Below, in pieces: positions 1 to 7,434 of a DNA stretch of 64,000 bases. Under the pieces are notes generated by a model. The model was not told the DNA's origin. It made no database searches and worked only from the letters and a program-made list of their open reading frames with translations. The position numbers were made by a program, and so were the translations under genes. Source of the stretch: Spirillospora albida (GTDB taxonomy: Bacteria; Actinomycetota; Actinomycetes; Streptosporangiales; Streptosporangiaceae); contig NZ_JOFJ01000002.1 in NCBI RefSeq assembly GCF_000718255.1, positions 248,001 through 312,000 on the forward strand, written 5' to 3'. Within the stretch, counting starts at the first letter, position 1, and each line of letters starts with the position of its first letter.

Positions 1-405
1 GAGGTGTTCCTCGGACGGGACATGGGCCACGAGCGCGACTACTCCGAGGACATCGCGTCCGCGATCGACGACGAGGTCCGCCGCTACATCGAGGCCGCGC
101 ACGACACCGCGTGGGAGATCCTGGTCGAGTACCGGGACGTCCTGGACGACCTGGTGGTCAACCTGATGGAGAAGGAGACCCTCTCCAAGGACCAGGTGCT
201 GGAGATCTTCTCTCCCATCACCAAGCGCCCCCACCAGAACTCCTACACGGGGTACGGCAAGCGCCTCCCGTCGGACCGCCCGCCGGTCCTGACCTCCAAG
301 GAGCTGGCCCTGCTCGGCCCGCAGGACGTGGCGGAGCTGACCAAGAACAACGGGCAGGGCGCCGTCGGCTCCGAGGCCGCCGATCCCGCTCAGGGCGAGA
401 GCTGA
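1..405 (+). CDS. ftsH: ATP-dependent zinc metalloprotease FtsH, C-terminal end (5' truncated by window)
   Basis: The reading frame is open from base 1 and covers the last 134 residues. The start of the visible part, VFLGRDMGHERDYSED, is the typical FtsH protease-domain segment, followed by the helical IDDEVRRYIEAAHDTAWEIL region and a variable, charged tail. The AAA domain and the HEAGH zinc site lie upstream of the window. FtsH is a membrane-anchored hexameric protease that removes damaged membrane and regulatory proteins. The folate gene folE follows 4 bases after the stop, as is usual in actinomycetes, so the two are probably co-transcribed. The identity is secure; the missing part cannot be judged. 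Confidence 0.95.
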   Translation, partial: EVFLGRDMGHERDYSEDIASAIDDEVRRYIEAAHDTAWEILVEYRDVLDDLVVNLMEKETLSKDQVLEIFSPITKRPHQNSYTGYGKRLPSDRPPVLTSKELALLGPQDVAELTKNNGQGAVGSEAADPAQGES

Positions 406-409
406 CGCC

Positions 410-1027
410 TTGGCCATGTCCATCGACGACGACGCGCCGATGCGGGAGGACCCGCCGGGGTTCGACCACGCCCGCATCGAGAAGGCGGTGCGCGAGATCC
501 TGTTCGCGATCGGGGAGGACCCCGATCGCGACGGGCTCCGCGATACCCCGGCGCGTGTGGCCCGCGCGTACGCCGAGCAGTTCGCGGGTCTCCGGCAGAC
601 GCCGGAGGAGGCGCTGACCACCGTTTTCGACGCCATGCACGAGGAGATGGTCCTCGTGAAGGACATCGAGGTGTACAGCGTCTGCGAGCACCACCTGGTG
701 CCCTTCCACGGTGTCGCCCACGTCGGGTACACGCCGAACAAGAAGGGCCAGATCACGGGCCTGTCCAAGCTCGCGCGGCTGGTCGACGTGTACGCGCGCC
801 GGCCGCAGGTGCAGGAGCGGCTGACGAGCCAGGTCGCGGACGCGTTGATGCGGGTGCTGGAGCCGCGCGGCGCGATCGTGGTGATCGAGGCGGAGCACCT
901 CTGCATGACGATGCGGGGCGTGCGCAAGCCGGGCGCGAAGACGGTGACCTCGGCGGTCCGTGGCGACTTCCGCGATCACGCCGAGACGCGCGCCGAGGCG
1001 ATGAGCCTGATCCTGGGCCGCCCGTAG
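410..1027 (+). CDS. folE: GTP cyclohydrolase I (folE)
   Basis: This enzyme opens the ring of GTP to give 7,8-dihydroneopterin triphosphate, the first step of folate synthesis. The 205-residue frame has the full family length. The zinc-binding VCEHHLVPFHG motif and the later CMTMRGVRKPGAKT motif supply the Cys-His-Cys metal ligands. I give the TTG at 410 because a GGCGAG stretch lies about 12 bases upstream. ATG 416 is an equally possible start and would shorten the protein by two residues. The gene sits directly behind ftsH and is separated from folP by a strong hairpin, so it probably belongs to the ftsH transcript rather than to the folP-folB-folK unit. Confidence 0.95.
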   Translation: MAMSIDDDAPMREDPPGFDHARIEKAVREILFAIGEDPDRDGLRDTPARVARAYAEQFAGLRQTPEEALTTVFDAMHEEMVLVKDIEVYSVCEHHLVPFHGVAHVGYTPNKKGQITGLSKLARLVDVYARRPQVQERLTSQVADALMRVLEPRGAIVVIEAEHLCMTMRGVRKPGAKTVTSAVRGDFRDHAETRAEAMSLILGRP

Positions 1028-1053
1028 CGCCCGAGTCGCCTTGGAACGGTACG

Positions 1054-1100
1054 AACGCCTGAACGGCCCTCAGCGGCGAGCTGGGGGCCGTTCAGGCGTT
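1054..1100 (+). terminator. Strong hairpin between folE and folP
   Basis: The arms AACGCCTGAACGGCC (1054-1068) and GGCCGTTCAGGCGTT (1086-1100) are perfectly complementary over 15 bp around a 17-base loop. No T-tract follows, which is common for actinobacterial terminators. It probably ends the ftsH-folE transcript. Confidence 0.75.
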
Positions 1101-1168
1101 GCGGGCGCCTTTCGGCGGTGATCGAGGGGGGCATCCGGGGGGTGCGGCGAAGGCATAGGGTTGACGGC

Positions 1169-2113
1169 ATGACCAGTGCCGTCGTCCCGGGTCTTCCCGC
1201 ACCAGGGCGCTGCCTCGTCATGGGCGTGGTGAACGTCACCCCCGACTCGTTCTCCGACGGCGGTTCCTGGTTCGACCCCGAGAAGGCGATCGGGCACGGC
1301 CTCGACCTGGTCGCGGAGGGCGCCGACATCGTCGACGTCGGCGGCGAGTCCACCCGTCCGGGCGCGCAGCGGGTCTCCCGGGAGGAGGAGCTGCGCCGCG
1401 TCGTGCCGGTCATCGAGGCGCTCACGGCCGAGGACGTCCCGGTCAGCGTCGACACGATGCGCGCCGAGGTGGCGGAGGCGGCGGTCGCGGCGGGCGCGCG
1501 CCTGGTGAACGACGTCAGCGGCGGCCTGGCCGATCCGGGGATGGCCCGGGTGGTGGCGGCCGCGGGGGTTCCCTACGTCGTGATGCACTGGCGGGGGCAC
1601 AGCCATGACATGCAGACCCGCGCCGTGTACGCCGATGTGGTGCGCGAGGTCCGCGACGAGCTGCTGAAGCGGGTGGACGCCGTGCTGGAGGAGGGGGTCG
1701 ATCCGTCGCTGATCGTCCTCGATCCCGGGCTGGGGTTCTCCAAGAGCCCGACGGCGGGCCACAACTGGACGCTCCTCGCCCACCTGGACGCTTTCACCGG
1801 CACCGGGCACCCGGTCCTCGTCGGCGCCTCCCGCAAGAGCTTCCTGACGCGGCTCCTCGCGGACGCCGAGGGCGTCCCCCGGCCGTTCACGGACTGCGAT
1901 GACGCGACCGTGGCGGTCACGTCCCTCGCCGCGGCCGCGGGCGCGTGGTGCGTCCGGGTGCACCGCGTCCGCCCCAACGTCGACGCGGTGCGCGTCGCGG
2001 CCGCCGTGCGCGCGGCCCGTCCGGAGCCGGGCGGCCCGGCCGGCGTCGATGCCGACGCTCCGCGTACCGAAGCAGGAGTCCCACGGACCGAAACAGGGAG
2101 CGACGACGGATGA
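1169..2113 (+). CDS. folP: Dihydropteroate synthase (folP)
   Basis: FolP joins p-aminobenzoate to 6-hydroxymethyl-dihydropterin pyrophosphate and is the sulfonamide target. The 314-residue TIM-barrel protein shows NVTPDSFSDGG, VDVGGESTRPGA, NDVSGG, DPGLGFSKSP, VGASRKSF and a terminal RVHRV motif, which together make the pterin and phosphate sites. The frame could be read from GTG 1118, but ATG 1169 is preferred. A TAGGGT -10 box at 1156-1161 ends 7 bases before it and there is no Shine-Dalgarno sequence, so the message is probably leaderless. The C-terminal 25 or so residues are a low-complexity tail. The stop overlaps the next start by 4 bases, which couples translation to the downstream fol genes. 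Confidence 0.95.
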   Translation: MTSAVVPGLPAPGRCLVMGVVNVTPDSFSDGGSWFDPEKAIGHGLDLVAEGADIVDVGGESTRPGAQRVSREEELRRVVPVIEALTAEDVPVSVDTMRAEVAEAAVAAGARLVNDVSGGLADPGMARVVAAAGVPYVVMHWRGHSHDMQTRAVYADVVREVRDELLKRVDAVLEEGVDPSLIVLDPGLGFSKSPTAGHNWTLLAHLDAFTGTGHPVLVGASRKSFLTRLLADAEGVPRPFTDCDDATVAVTSLAAAAGAWCVRVHRVRPNVDAVRVAAAVRAARPEPGGPAGVDADAPRTEAGVPRTETGSDDG

Positions 2114-2547
2114 GCCGTGCCGTGAACCGTGCCGAGCTGGAAGAGGCGCACACGGAGTTCTACGCGGCGTTCGAGGCGGGCGATCTCGACCGCATGGCCG
2201 CCGTGTGGGCGGACGGCCCGTACGCGGCGGGGGTCTCGTGCGTGCACCCGGGCTGGACGATGCTGCGGGGCCGCGACGAGGTGCTGCGCTCCTGGGCGCT
2301 GATCATGGCGAACACGGCGTACATCCAGTTCGTCCTGACCGACGTCGAGACGGACGTTTACGGTGATCACGCGGTGGTGACGTGCAAGGAGAACGTCCTG
2401 ACGGCCGACGATGACACCGAGGCGGGGTTCCTCGCGGGCGGGAGCATCGTGGCCACGAACCTGTTCGTCAGGGCCGAGGGGGAGTGGCGCCTTCTGCTCC
2501 ACCACGGGTCCCCGGTGCTCAACGTCGCTGAGGCAGAGGAAGAATGA
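2110..2547 (+). CDS. NTF2-like (SnoaL-type) protein in the folate operon
   Basis: This 145-residue protein has the look of the cone-shaped NTF2/SnoaL fold: an N-terminal helix (AELEEAHTEFYAAFEAGDLDRMAAVWAD), a CVHPGWTMLRGRDEVLRSW segment and a C-terminal sheet ending in LLLHHGSPVL. Family members include isomerases, cyclases and non-enzymatic binding proteins, so the substrate cannot be deduced. It starts inside the folP stop (ATGA overlap) and ends in an ATGA overlap with folB. That tight position suggests a role with a pterin intermediate, which is inference. A possible job is the dihydroneopterin triphosphate dephosphorylation step, for which I recognise no other gene here. I did not identify catalytic residues. 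Confidence 0.8.
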   Translation: MSRAVNRAELEEAHTEFYAAFEAGDLDRMAAVWADGPYAAGVSCVHPGWTMLRGRDEVLRSWALIMANTAYIQFVLTDVETDVYGDHAVVTCKENVLTADDDTEAGFLAGGSIVATNLFVRAEGEWRLLLHHGSPVLNVAEAEEE

Positions 2548-2909
2548 GTCTCGACCGCATCGAACTGCGCGGCCTGCGGGCCAGGGGACGCCACGGCTGC
2601 CTGCCGGCCGAGCGGGAGCTCGGACAGGAGTTCGTCGTGGACGTCGCGCTCGGTCTCGACACCCGCCCGGCGGCGGCCGGAGATGATCTGTCGCGTACCG
2701 TCGACTACGGAACGCTCGCGAGCCGTCTGGTCGCCGTCGTGGAGGGGGAGCCCGTCAACCTCATCGAGACGCTCGCCGACCGCCTAGCGACGATCTGCCT
2801 GGAAGACGCGGCGGTCGTGGAGGCGGAGGTCACCGTGCACAAGCCGAGCGCCCCGGTGCCGCACCCCTTCACGGACGTGGCCGTGAAGATCAGGAGGAGT
2901 CGTCCATGA
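2544..2909 (+). CDS. folB: Dihydroneopterin aldolase (folB)
   Basis: FolB cleaves 7,8-dihydroneopterin to 6-hydroxymethyl-7,8-dihydropterin and glycolaldehyde. The 121-residue protein is the normal family length. It carries GRHGCLPAERELGQEF with the pterin-contacting Glu, the DYGTLASRL and NLIETLADRLA segments, and VTVHKPSAPVPHPF with the conserved catalytic Lys. It begins in a 4-base overlap with the NTF2-like gene and ends in another with folK, so the whole group is translated from one message. Confidence 0.95.
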   Translation: MSLDRIELRGLRARGRHGCLPAERELGQEFVVDVALGLDTRPAAAGDDLSRTVDYGTLASRLVAVVEGEPVNLIETLADRLATICLEDAAVVEAEVTVHKPSAPVPHPFTDVAVKIRRSRP

Positions 2910-3481
2910 CAGCGTCCGACCGCACCGCGACCGGGGGCCACATGCTGGTCCGGCACCGTGTCGTCCTCTCACTCGGCAGCAACCTCGGCGACCGTCTGGA
3001 CAACCTCCAGGAGGCCGTGGACGCGTTGTTCGACGCGCCGGGGATGGACTTCGTGGCGCTCTCCCCCGTCTACGAGACCGCTCCGTTCGCCCCGCCCGGG
3101 GAGACGATCCCGGAACAGGGCGACTACCTCAACGCGGTCCTGGTGGCCGACACCCGGCTCGCCCCGGAGAACCTCCTCGAACGGGTCCTCAACATCGAGA
3201 ACTCGATGCGCCGCGTCCGGGAGGTCCGCTGGGGCCCCCGCACCCTGGACATCGACATCGTGGTGTTCGGGGACGTCACGTCCGACGACCCCGTCTTGAC
3301 GCTGCCCCACCCGCGCGCGCACGAGCGGGCGTTCGTCCTCGTCCCGTGGGCCGACATCGAACCGGACGTGCTGCTGCAGGGCCATGGCAGGGTCGGCGAC
3401 CTCGCCAAGGCCAGGCAGGCGGAAGGGGGACCGTCCGTCTGCCGCCGCAGGTCCGACCTGAGCCTCCAGCAGCCTGCATGA
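2906..3481 (+). CDS. folK: 6-hydroxymethyl-7,8-dihydropterin pyrophosphokinase (folK)
   Basis: FolK transfers pyrophosphate from ATP to hydroxymethyl-dihydropterin, giving the substrate of FolP. The 191-residue protein shows LSLGSNLGDRLDNL near the N-terminus, SPVYETAPF, the GDYLNAVL segment, the signature RWGPRTLDIDIV with the two metal-binding Asp residues, and LPHPRAHERAFVLVPW. About 15 residues precede the fold and the last 30 form a basic, non-conserved tail. ATGA overlaps link it to folB upstream and to the DUF3180 gene downstream. Confidence 0.95.
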   Translation: MTASDRTATGGHMLVRHRVVLSLGSNLGDRLDNLQEAVDALFDAPGMDFVALSPVYETAPFAPPGETIPEQGDYLNAVLVADTRLAPENLLERVLNIENSMRRVREVRWGPRTLDIDIVVFGDVTSDDPVLTLPHPRAHERAFVLVPWADIEPDVLLQGHGRVGDLAKARQAEGGPSVCRRRSDLSLQQPA

Positions 3482-3951
3482 GGCCGACCCGACCGCTGTT
3501 CCTCGCGGCCCTGGTGGTGGTACTCGGCCTCATCACCTGGGCGGTGCTCCAGACGGCGTACCTGTCGCTGCCGCCACTGCCGTGGACGGCCGTCCCGACC
3601 CTGCTGCTCCTGGCGCTGGGCGAGGGTTTCACGGCCGTGAACCTGCTGCGCCGCATCCGCCGCAGGCCGGGCACGCGGCCGGTGGAGCCGCTCGCCGTCG
3701 CCCGCACGGCCGCGCTGGGCAAGGCGAGCGCGCACGCCGCGGCGGTCATCGCGGGCGTCTTCGCCGGGTTCGCCGCGAGCCTCGCCGACGCGCTTGACAA
3801 GGCCACGCCCCGGCACGACTTCTTCGTAAGCGGCGGGACGTTCCTGTCGGCGGTGGTGCTCGCCGGCGCGGCGTTCTTCCTCGAGTACGCCTGCCGGGTC
3901 CCGAAGGACCCGGACGACCGGATCGACGACCCGGGCGTCTCCCGGGCGTGA
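3478..3951 (+). CDS. DUF3180 family membrane protein
   Basis: The 157-residue protein has four hydrophobic segments (LFLAALVVVLGLITWAVL, AVPTLLLLALGEGFTAV, a third around AHAAAVIAGVFAGF and a fourth around FLSAVVLAGAAFFLEYA), with a basic loop after the second. DUF3180 proteins occur next to folK across actinobacteria and have no known function. ATG 3478 overlaps the folK stop by 4 bases; an in-frame upstream extension to 3346 lies inside folK and is not credible. The protein ends in a charged PKDPDDRIDDP tail. Its operon position suggests a membrane role tied to folate or envelope growth, but nothing in the sequence proves this. Confidence 0.85.
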   Translation: MRPTRPLFLAALVVVLGLITWAVLQTAYLSLPPLPWTAVPTLLLLALGEGFTAVNLLRRIRRRPGTRPVEPLAVARTAALGKASAHAAAVIAGVFAGFAASLADALDKATPRHDFFVSGGTFLSAVVLAGAAFFLEYACRVPKDPDDRIDDPGVSRA

Positions 3952-3973
3952 GTGGCCCCGCGTCCGGTTCGGG

Positions 3974-5122
3974 CTACTTGTCGACGTCGCCGACGACGAA
4001 GAACATCGAGCCGAGGATCGCGATCATGTCGGCGACGAGATTGCCCGGCAGGAGCTCGGCCAGCACCTGGACGTTGTTGTAGGACGCGGAGCGCAGCTTC
4101 AGGCGCCAGGGGGTCTTCTCGCCGCGCGACACCAGGTAGTAGCCGTTGAGGCCGAGGGGGTTCTCCGTCCAGGCGTAGGTGTGCCCCTCCGGCACCTTCA
4201 GGACCTTGGGGAGCCGCTGGTTGATCGGCCCCGGCGGCAGTTCGGCGAGGCGGTCGAGGCAGGCGTCGGCGAGGTCCAGGGACGCGTACACCTGGTCAAG
4301 GAGGCACTCGAAGCGGGCGAGGCAGTCGCCCTCCTCCCGCGTGACGACCCGCACGTCCAGGTCGCCGTAGGCGAGGTAGGGCTCGTCGCGGCGCAGGTCG
4401 AAGTCGAGGCCGGACGCCCGCGCGATCGGCCCGGACACCCCGTACTGCAGGATCTGCTCCCGGGTCAGGACGCCCACGCCCCGCGTGCGAGCGCGGAAGA
4501 TCTCGTTGCCCATGATCAGGTCGGCGATGTCGCCCATGCGGGATCGGACCTCGGCGACCGCGGCGCGGGTGCGGCCCGTCCAGCCCGCGGGGGGCTCCTC
4601 CTTGAGGCCGCCCACCCGGTTGAACATGTAGTGGATCCGGCCGCCGGAGATCTCCTCCAGGACCCTCTGCAGCGACTCCCGCTCGCGGAAAGCGTAGAAG
4701 ATCGGTGTGATCGCGCCCACTTCCAGCGGGTACGAGCCCAGGAACATCAGGTGGTTCAGGATCCTGTTCAGCTCCGCGAGGAGCGTCCGCGTCCACACCG
4801 CCCTGGGCGGCACCTCCATGCCCAGCATGCGCTCGACGGCGAGCACCACGCCCAGCTCGTTGGAGAAGGCCGACAGCCAGTCGTGCCGGTTGGCGAGCAC
4901 GATGATCTGCCGGAAGTCGCGGACCTCGAACAGCTTCTCCGCGCCCCGGTGCATGTAGCCGACGATGGGCTCGGCGGCCGAGATGCGCTCGCCGTCCAGC
5001 GTCAGCCGGAGCCTCAGCACCCCGTGCGTCGAGGGGTGCTGAGGCCCGATGTTCAGCGTCATGTCCTCGGTCGCGAGTTCCTTGGCCCCCGCACCGATGC
5101 CGACGATCCGTTCGGTGGTCAT
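3974..5122 (-). CDS. nuoD: Stand-alone NADH-quinone oxidoreductase subunit D paralogue (NuoD2 type)
   Basis: This 382-residue protein aligns over its full length with the 49-kDa/NuoD subunit that forms the quinone pocket of complex I. It has GPQHPSTHGVLRL (quinone-site His33), GYMHRGAEKLFE, ITPIFYAFRERE and the typical C-terminal GDVDK. No other nuo gene lies within the window, so it is not part of a 14-gene complex I operon. One key residue differs: the Tyr that binds the quinone headgroup (Tyr87 in Thermus) is Trp82 here. ATG 5122 has a GGAG about 9 bases upstream; the longer upstream frame is antisense to ydbS. It converges on the folate operon and is divergent from the PH-domain genes. 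It may serve a second quinone-linked complex; this is inference. Confidence 0.9.
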   Translation of the reverse strand: MTTERIVGIGAGAKELATEDMTLNIGPQHPSTHGVLRLRLTLDGERISAAEPIVGYMHRGAEKLFEVRDFRQIIVLANRHDWLSAFSNELGVVLAVERMLGMEVPPRAVWTRTLLAELNRILNHLMFLGSYPLEVGAITPIFYAFRERESLQRVLEEISGGRIHYMFNRVGGLKEEPPAGWTGRTRAAVAEVRSRMGDIADLIMGNEIFRARTRGVGVLTREQILQYGVSGPIARASGLDFDLRRDEPYLAYGDLDVRVVTREEGDCLARFECLLDQVYASLDLADACLDRLAELPPGPINQRLPKVLKVPEGHTYAWTENPLGLNGYYLVSRGEKTPWRLKLRSASYNNVQVLAELLPGNLVADMIAILGSMFFVVGDVDK

Positions 5123-5200
5123 GGTCGCGTCTCCGCCGCTCCGATCACCGGCACATCGTCCCATGGCGAGCGGACCGCGGATCCGGTTGACTAGGGGGCA

Positions 5201-5833
5201 ATGAACGCGAGCCACGGCACACCGCCGTTCGAGCCCGCCGCGCACCCCCCGGCACAGCAGGGCGCGGCGTACCCCTCCACGCCGTCCGGCCCGGGGCGGG
5301 GCGGGCCGCCGCCGGTGGGGGTGCCGGCGCCCGTCTACCGCGCCGACCAGGCGTTCGCGCCGGGCGACGACCTCCCCTGGTCCCCCCTCTCCAAGCGCCA
5401 CAGCCTGCACCGGCTGCTGTCCGCAGCGCTCTGGGCGGTGCCGGTGGGCGGTGTGGGCGGATTCCTCGTCTGGACGAACGGCACGCCCGTCGCCACCGTC
5501 CTGTGGGGTGTCGCCGTGGTCCTCACGGTCGTCCTCATGGGGGCCGTGGCCGAACTCGACCGGCGCTCCTTCGGGTACGCGGAACGCGCGAACGACCTCA
5601 TCGTCACGCACGGCGTGTTCGTCAAGCGGCTCATCGTCGTGCCCTACGGGCGGATGCAGTTCGTGGACGTCACCGCCGGGCTGCTCGAGCGGTGGATGGG
5701 GATCGCCACCGTCCGCATGCACACCGCGGCCGCGGCCACGGACGCGACGATCCCGGGCCTGCCCTCCGCCGAGGCCGCGTCACTGCGCGACCGTCTCGCG
5801 CAGAAGGGCGACGAACGGAGCATGGGCCTATGA
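5201..5833 (+). CDS. PH-domain membrane protein, YdbS-like
   Basis: The 210-residue protein starts with a roughly 60-residue Pro/Gly-rich cytoplasmic stretch, then two transmembrane helices (about 72-92 and 97-118), then a bacterial PH (bPH2, formerly DUF304) domain with VVPYGRMQFVDVTAGLLERWMGIATV. This is the YdbS arrangement of Bacillus. Its stop overlaps the start of the YdbT-like gene by 4 bases, and the two proteins are expected to act as a membrane pair. YdbS/YdbT have been linked to resistance to membrane-active bacteriocins; that role is not shown here. ATG 5201 is the only good start; the 78-base gap to nuoD holds both divergent promoters. Confidence 0.85.
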   Translation: MNASHGTPPFEPAAHPPAQQGAAYPSTPSGPGRGGPPPVGVPAPVYRADQAFAPGDDLPWSPLSKRHSLHRLLSAALWAVPVGGVGGFLVWTNGTPVATVLWGVAVVLTVVLMGAVAELDRRSFGYAERANDLIVTHGVFVKRLIVVPYGRMQFVDVTAGLLERWMGIATVRMHTAAAATDATIPGLPSAEAASLRDRLAQKGDERSMGL

Positions 5834-7383
5834 GCGGCCCTTACGGCCCCCACAACCCTCCCGGGCCGCCCGGCCACGGGCCGGCGGGAAACCCCTACCC
5901 GCCGCCCGGGCCGTACGGTCCGCAGGGGCGTCCGATGCCCCCGTACGGTGCTCCCCGGCCGATCCAGGGACCGTTTCAGGGGCCTCCGCGGCCTCCGTAC
6001 GGCCCGCCCGTCCCGCATCCGCCGCCGGGGTACGGGCCTCCGTACGGCCACCCGCCCCCACCGCCGATCCGCTTCTCCGAGGGAGTCCACAGGCTGCACT
6101 GGGCGACCGCGCCCCTGCGCGCCTCCGTCTTCCTCATCGCCTACTTCGTCCTGCTGGGTTTCCCGCTCCTGCTGACCCAGACCGAGGACGGCATCACGCT
6201 GGCGCTCACCCCGCGGGTCGTGGGCAGGTTCCTCGCCGTGTCCGCGGTCATGACGGTCGTCGCGGTCGGCGCCGGGCTCTGGGCGTGGCTCGCCCTGCGG
6301 TTCCGCGTCGACGGCGACGATCTCGTGGTGGAGACCGGCCTGCTGCGCAAGCGCAAGCGCCGCATCCCGCTGTCCCGCGTGCAGGCCATCGACGTCGTCC
6401 GGCCCCTCGTCACGCGGATGTTCGCCCTGGCGGAGGTCCGGGTGGAACTTGCCGGAGGGGAGCAGAACGGGATCGCGCTGCGGTACCTCGGCCACCGCTC
6501 GGCGCAGCAGCTGCGCGCGGAACTGCTGGCCCGTGCCGCCGGCCTTCCCGGTCACACGCCCGAGGCGCCGGAGCGGCCGCTGTGGCGCGTCCCCTTCGGG
6601 GTCCTCCTGGCGTCGCTGATCGTGCGGCTGCCGGTCCTCGCCACGGTCCTGCTGTTCCTCGCCTCGCTCCTGTTCCTGCTGATGTACGCCGAGGGCGGCA
6701 TGCTCGCCGTGTCCATCCCGGTCCTGCTCGCCCTCATCCGCGCCGTGATCGCCCCCATGGTGATGTACGGCAACTTCTCGGTCGCCATGTCCCCGGACGG
6801 CATACGCCTCCGCTACGGGCTGCTGGAGACGCGCATGCAGACGCTGCCCCCCGGCCGCGTCCAGGCGGTCAGCATCGTGGAGCCCGCGTTCTGGCGCACC
6901 ATGGGCTGGGCCCGGGTCGATGTGACGATCGCCGGTTACGCGGGCGAGCGCCAGGCCCTGTCGTCCACCCTCCTGCCCGTGGCGCCCCGCCATGTCGCCA
7001 TGCAGCTGGTCGCGCAGGTGTTCCCGGGGACGACGGTCGATGCCGTGCCGCTCGTCCCCGCGTCCTCCAAGGGCGTGGCCATCGACCGCGCCGACGGCGC
7101 CGGGACCGACGACGTGGTCTTCGTGACCCGCCACGGCTGGCCCTGCCGCCGCACCGACGTGATCGCGCACGCGCGCGCGCAGAGCGTCCGGCTCACGGTC
7201 AACCCGTTCCAGCGCCTCCTCGGCCTGGCGACCGTCCATGTGGACGCGCCGCCCGGCCCGGTCCAGGTGGCCGCCGCCGACCGCGAGCTCGGCGAGGCCC
7301 GCGCGATCGTCGACTCCACGGCGCGGCGCGCCCTGGCGGCCCGCCGGTCGGGCGGGGACCCGGCCCACTGGGCCGCGCGCTGA
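5830..7383 (+). CDS. Multi-PH-domain membrane protein, YdbT-like
   Basis: This 517-residue protein begins with about 80 residues rich in Pro, Gly and Tyr, built from loose PPYG/GPY repeats, followed by alternating pairs of transmembrane helices and bacterial PH domains. Three PH units can be seen, each with a conserved turn: RKRRIPLSRVQAIDV, ETRMQTLPPGRVQAVSI, and a C-terminal one containing VRLTVNPFQRLLGLATVHV. This is the layout of YdbT, the partner of YdbS encoded just upstream. The Pro/Gly-rich N-terminus is not usual in Bacillus YdbT and may bind a partner protein. ATG 5830 sits in an ATGA overlap with the upstream gene. Confidence 0.85.
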   Translation: MSGPYGPHNPPGPPGHGPAGNPYPPPGPYGPQGRPMPPYGAPRPIQGPFQGPPRPPYGPPVPHPPPGYGPPYGHPPPPPIRFSEGVHRLHWATAPLRASVFLIAYFVLLGFPLLLTQTEDGITLALTPRVVGRFLAVSAVMTVVAVGAGLWAWLALRFRVDGDDLVVETGLLRKRKRRIPLSRVQAIDVVRPLVTRMFALAEVRVELAGGEQNGIALRYLGHRSAQQLRAELLARAAGLPGHTPEAPERPLWRVPFGVLLASLIVRLPVLATVLLFLASLLFLLMYAEGGMLAVSIPVLLALIRAVIAPMVMYGNFSVAMSPDGIRLRYGLLETRMQTLPPGRVQAVSIVEPAFWRTMGWARVDVTIAGYAGERQALSSTLLPVAPRHVAMQLVAQVFPGTTVDAVPLVPASSKGVAIDRADGAGTDDVVFVTRHGWPCRRTDVIAHARAQSVRLTVNPFQRLLGLATVHVDAPPGPVQVAAADRELGEARAIVDSTARRALAARRSGGDPAHWAAR

Positions 7384-7434
7384 GGCCGGGCCGCCCTTTC
7401 GGAGGATTCGGCCGGGCCGCATATCGTGCTGGCC

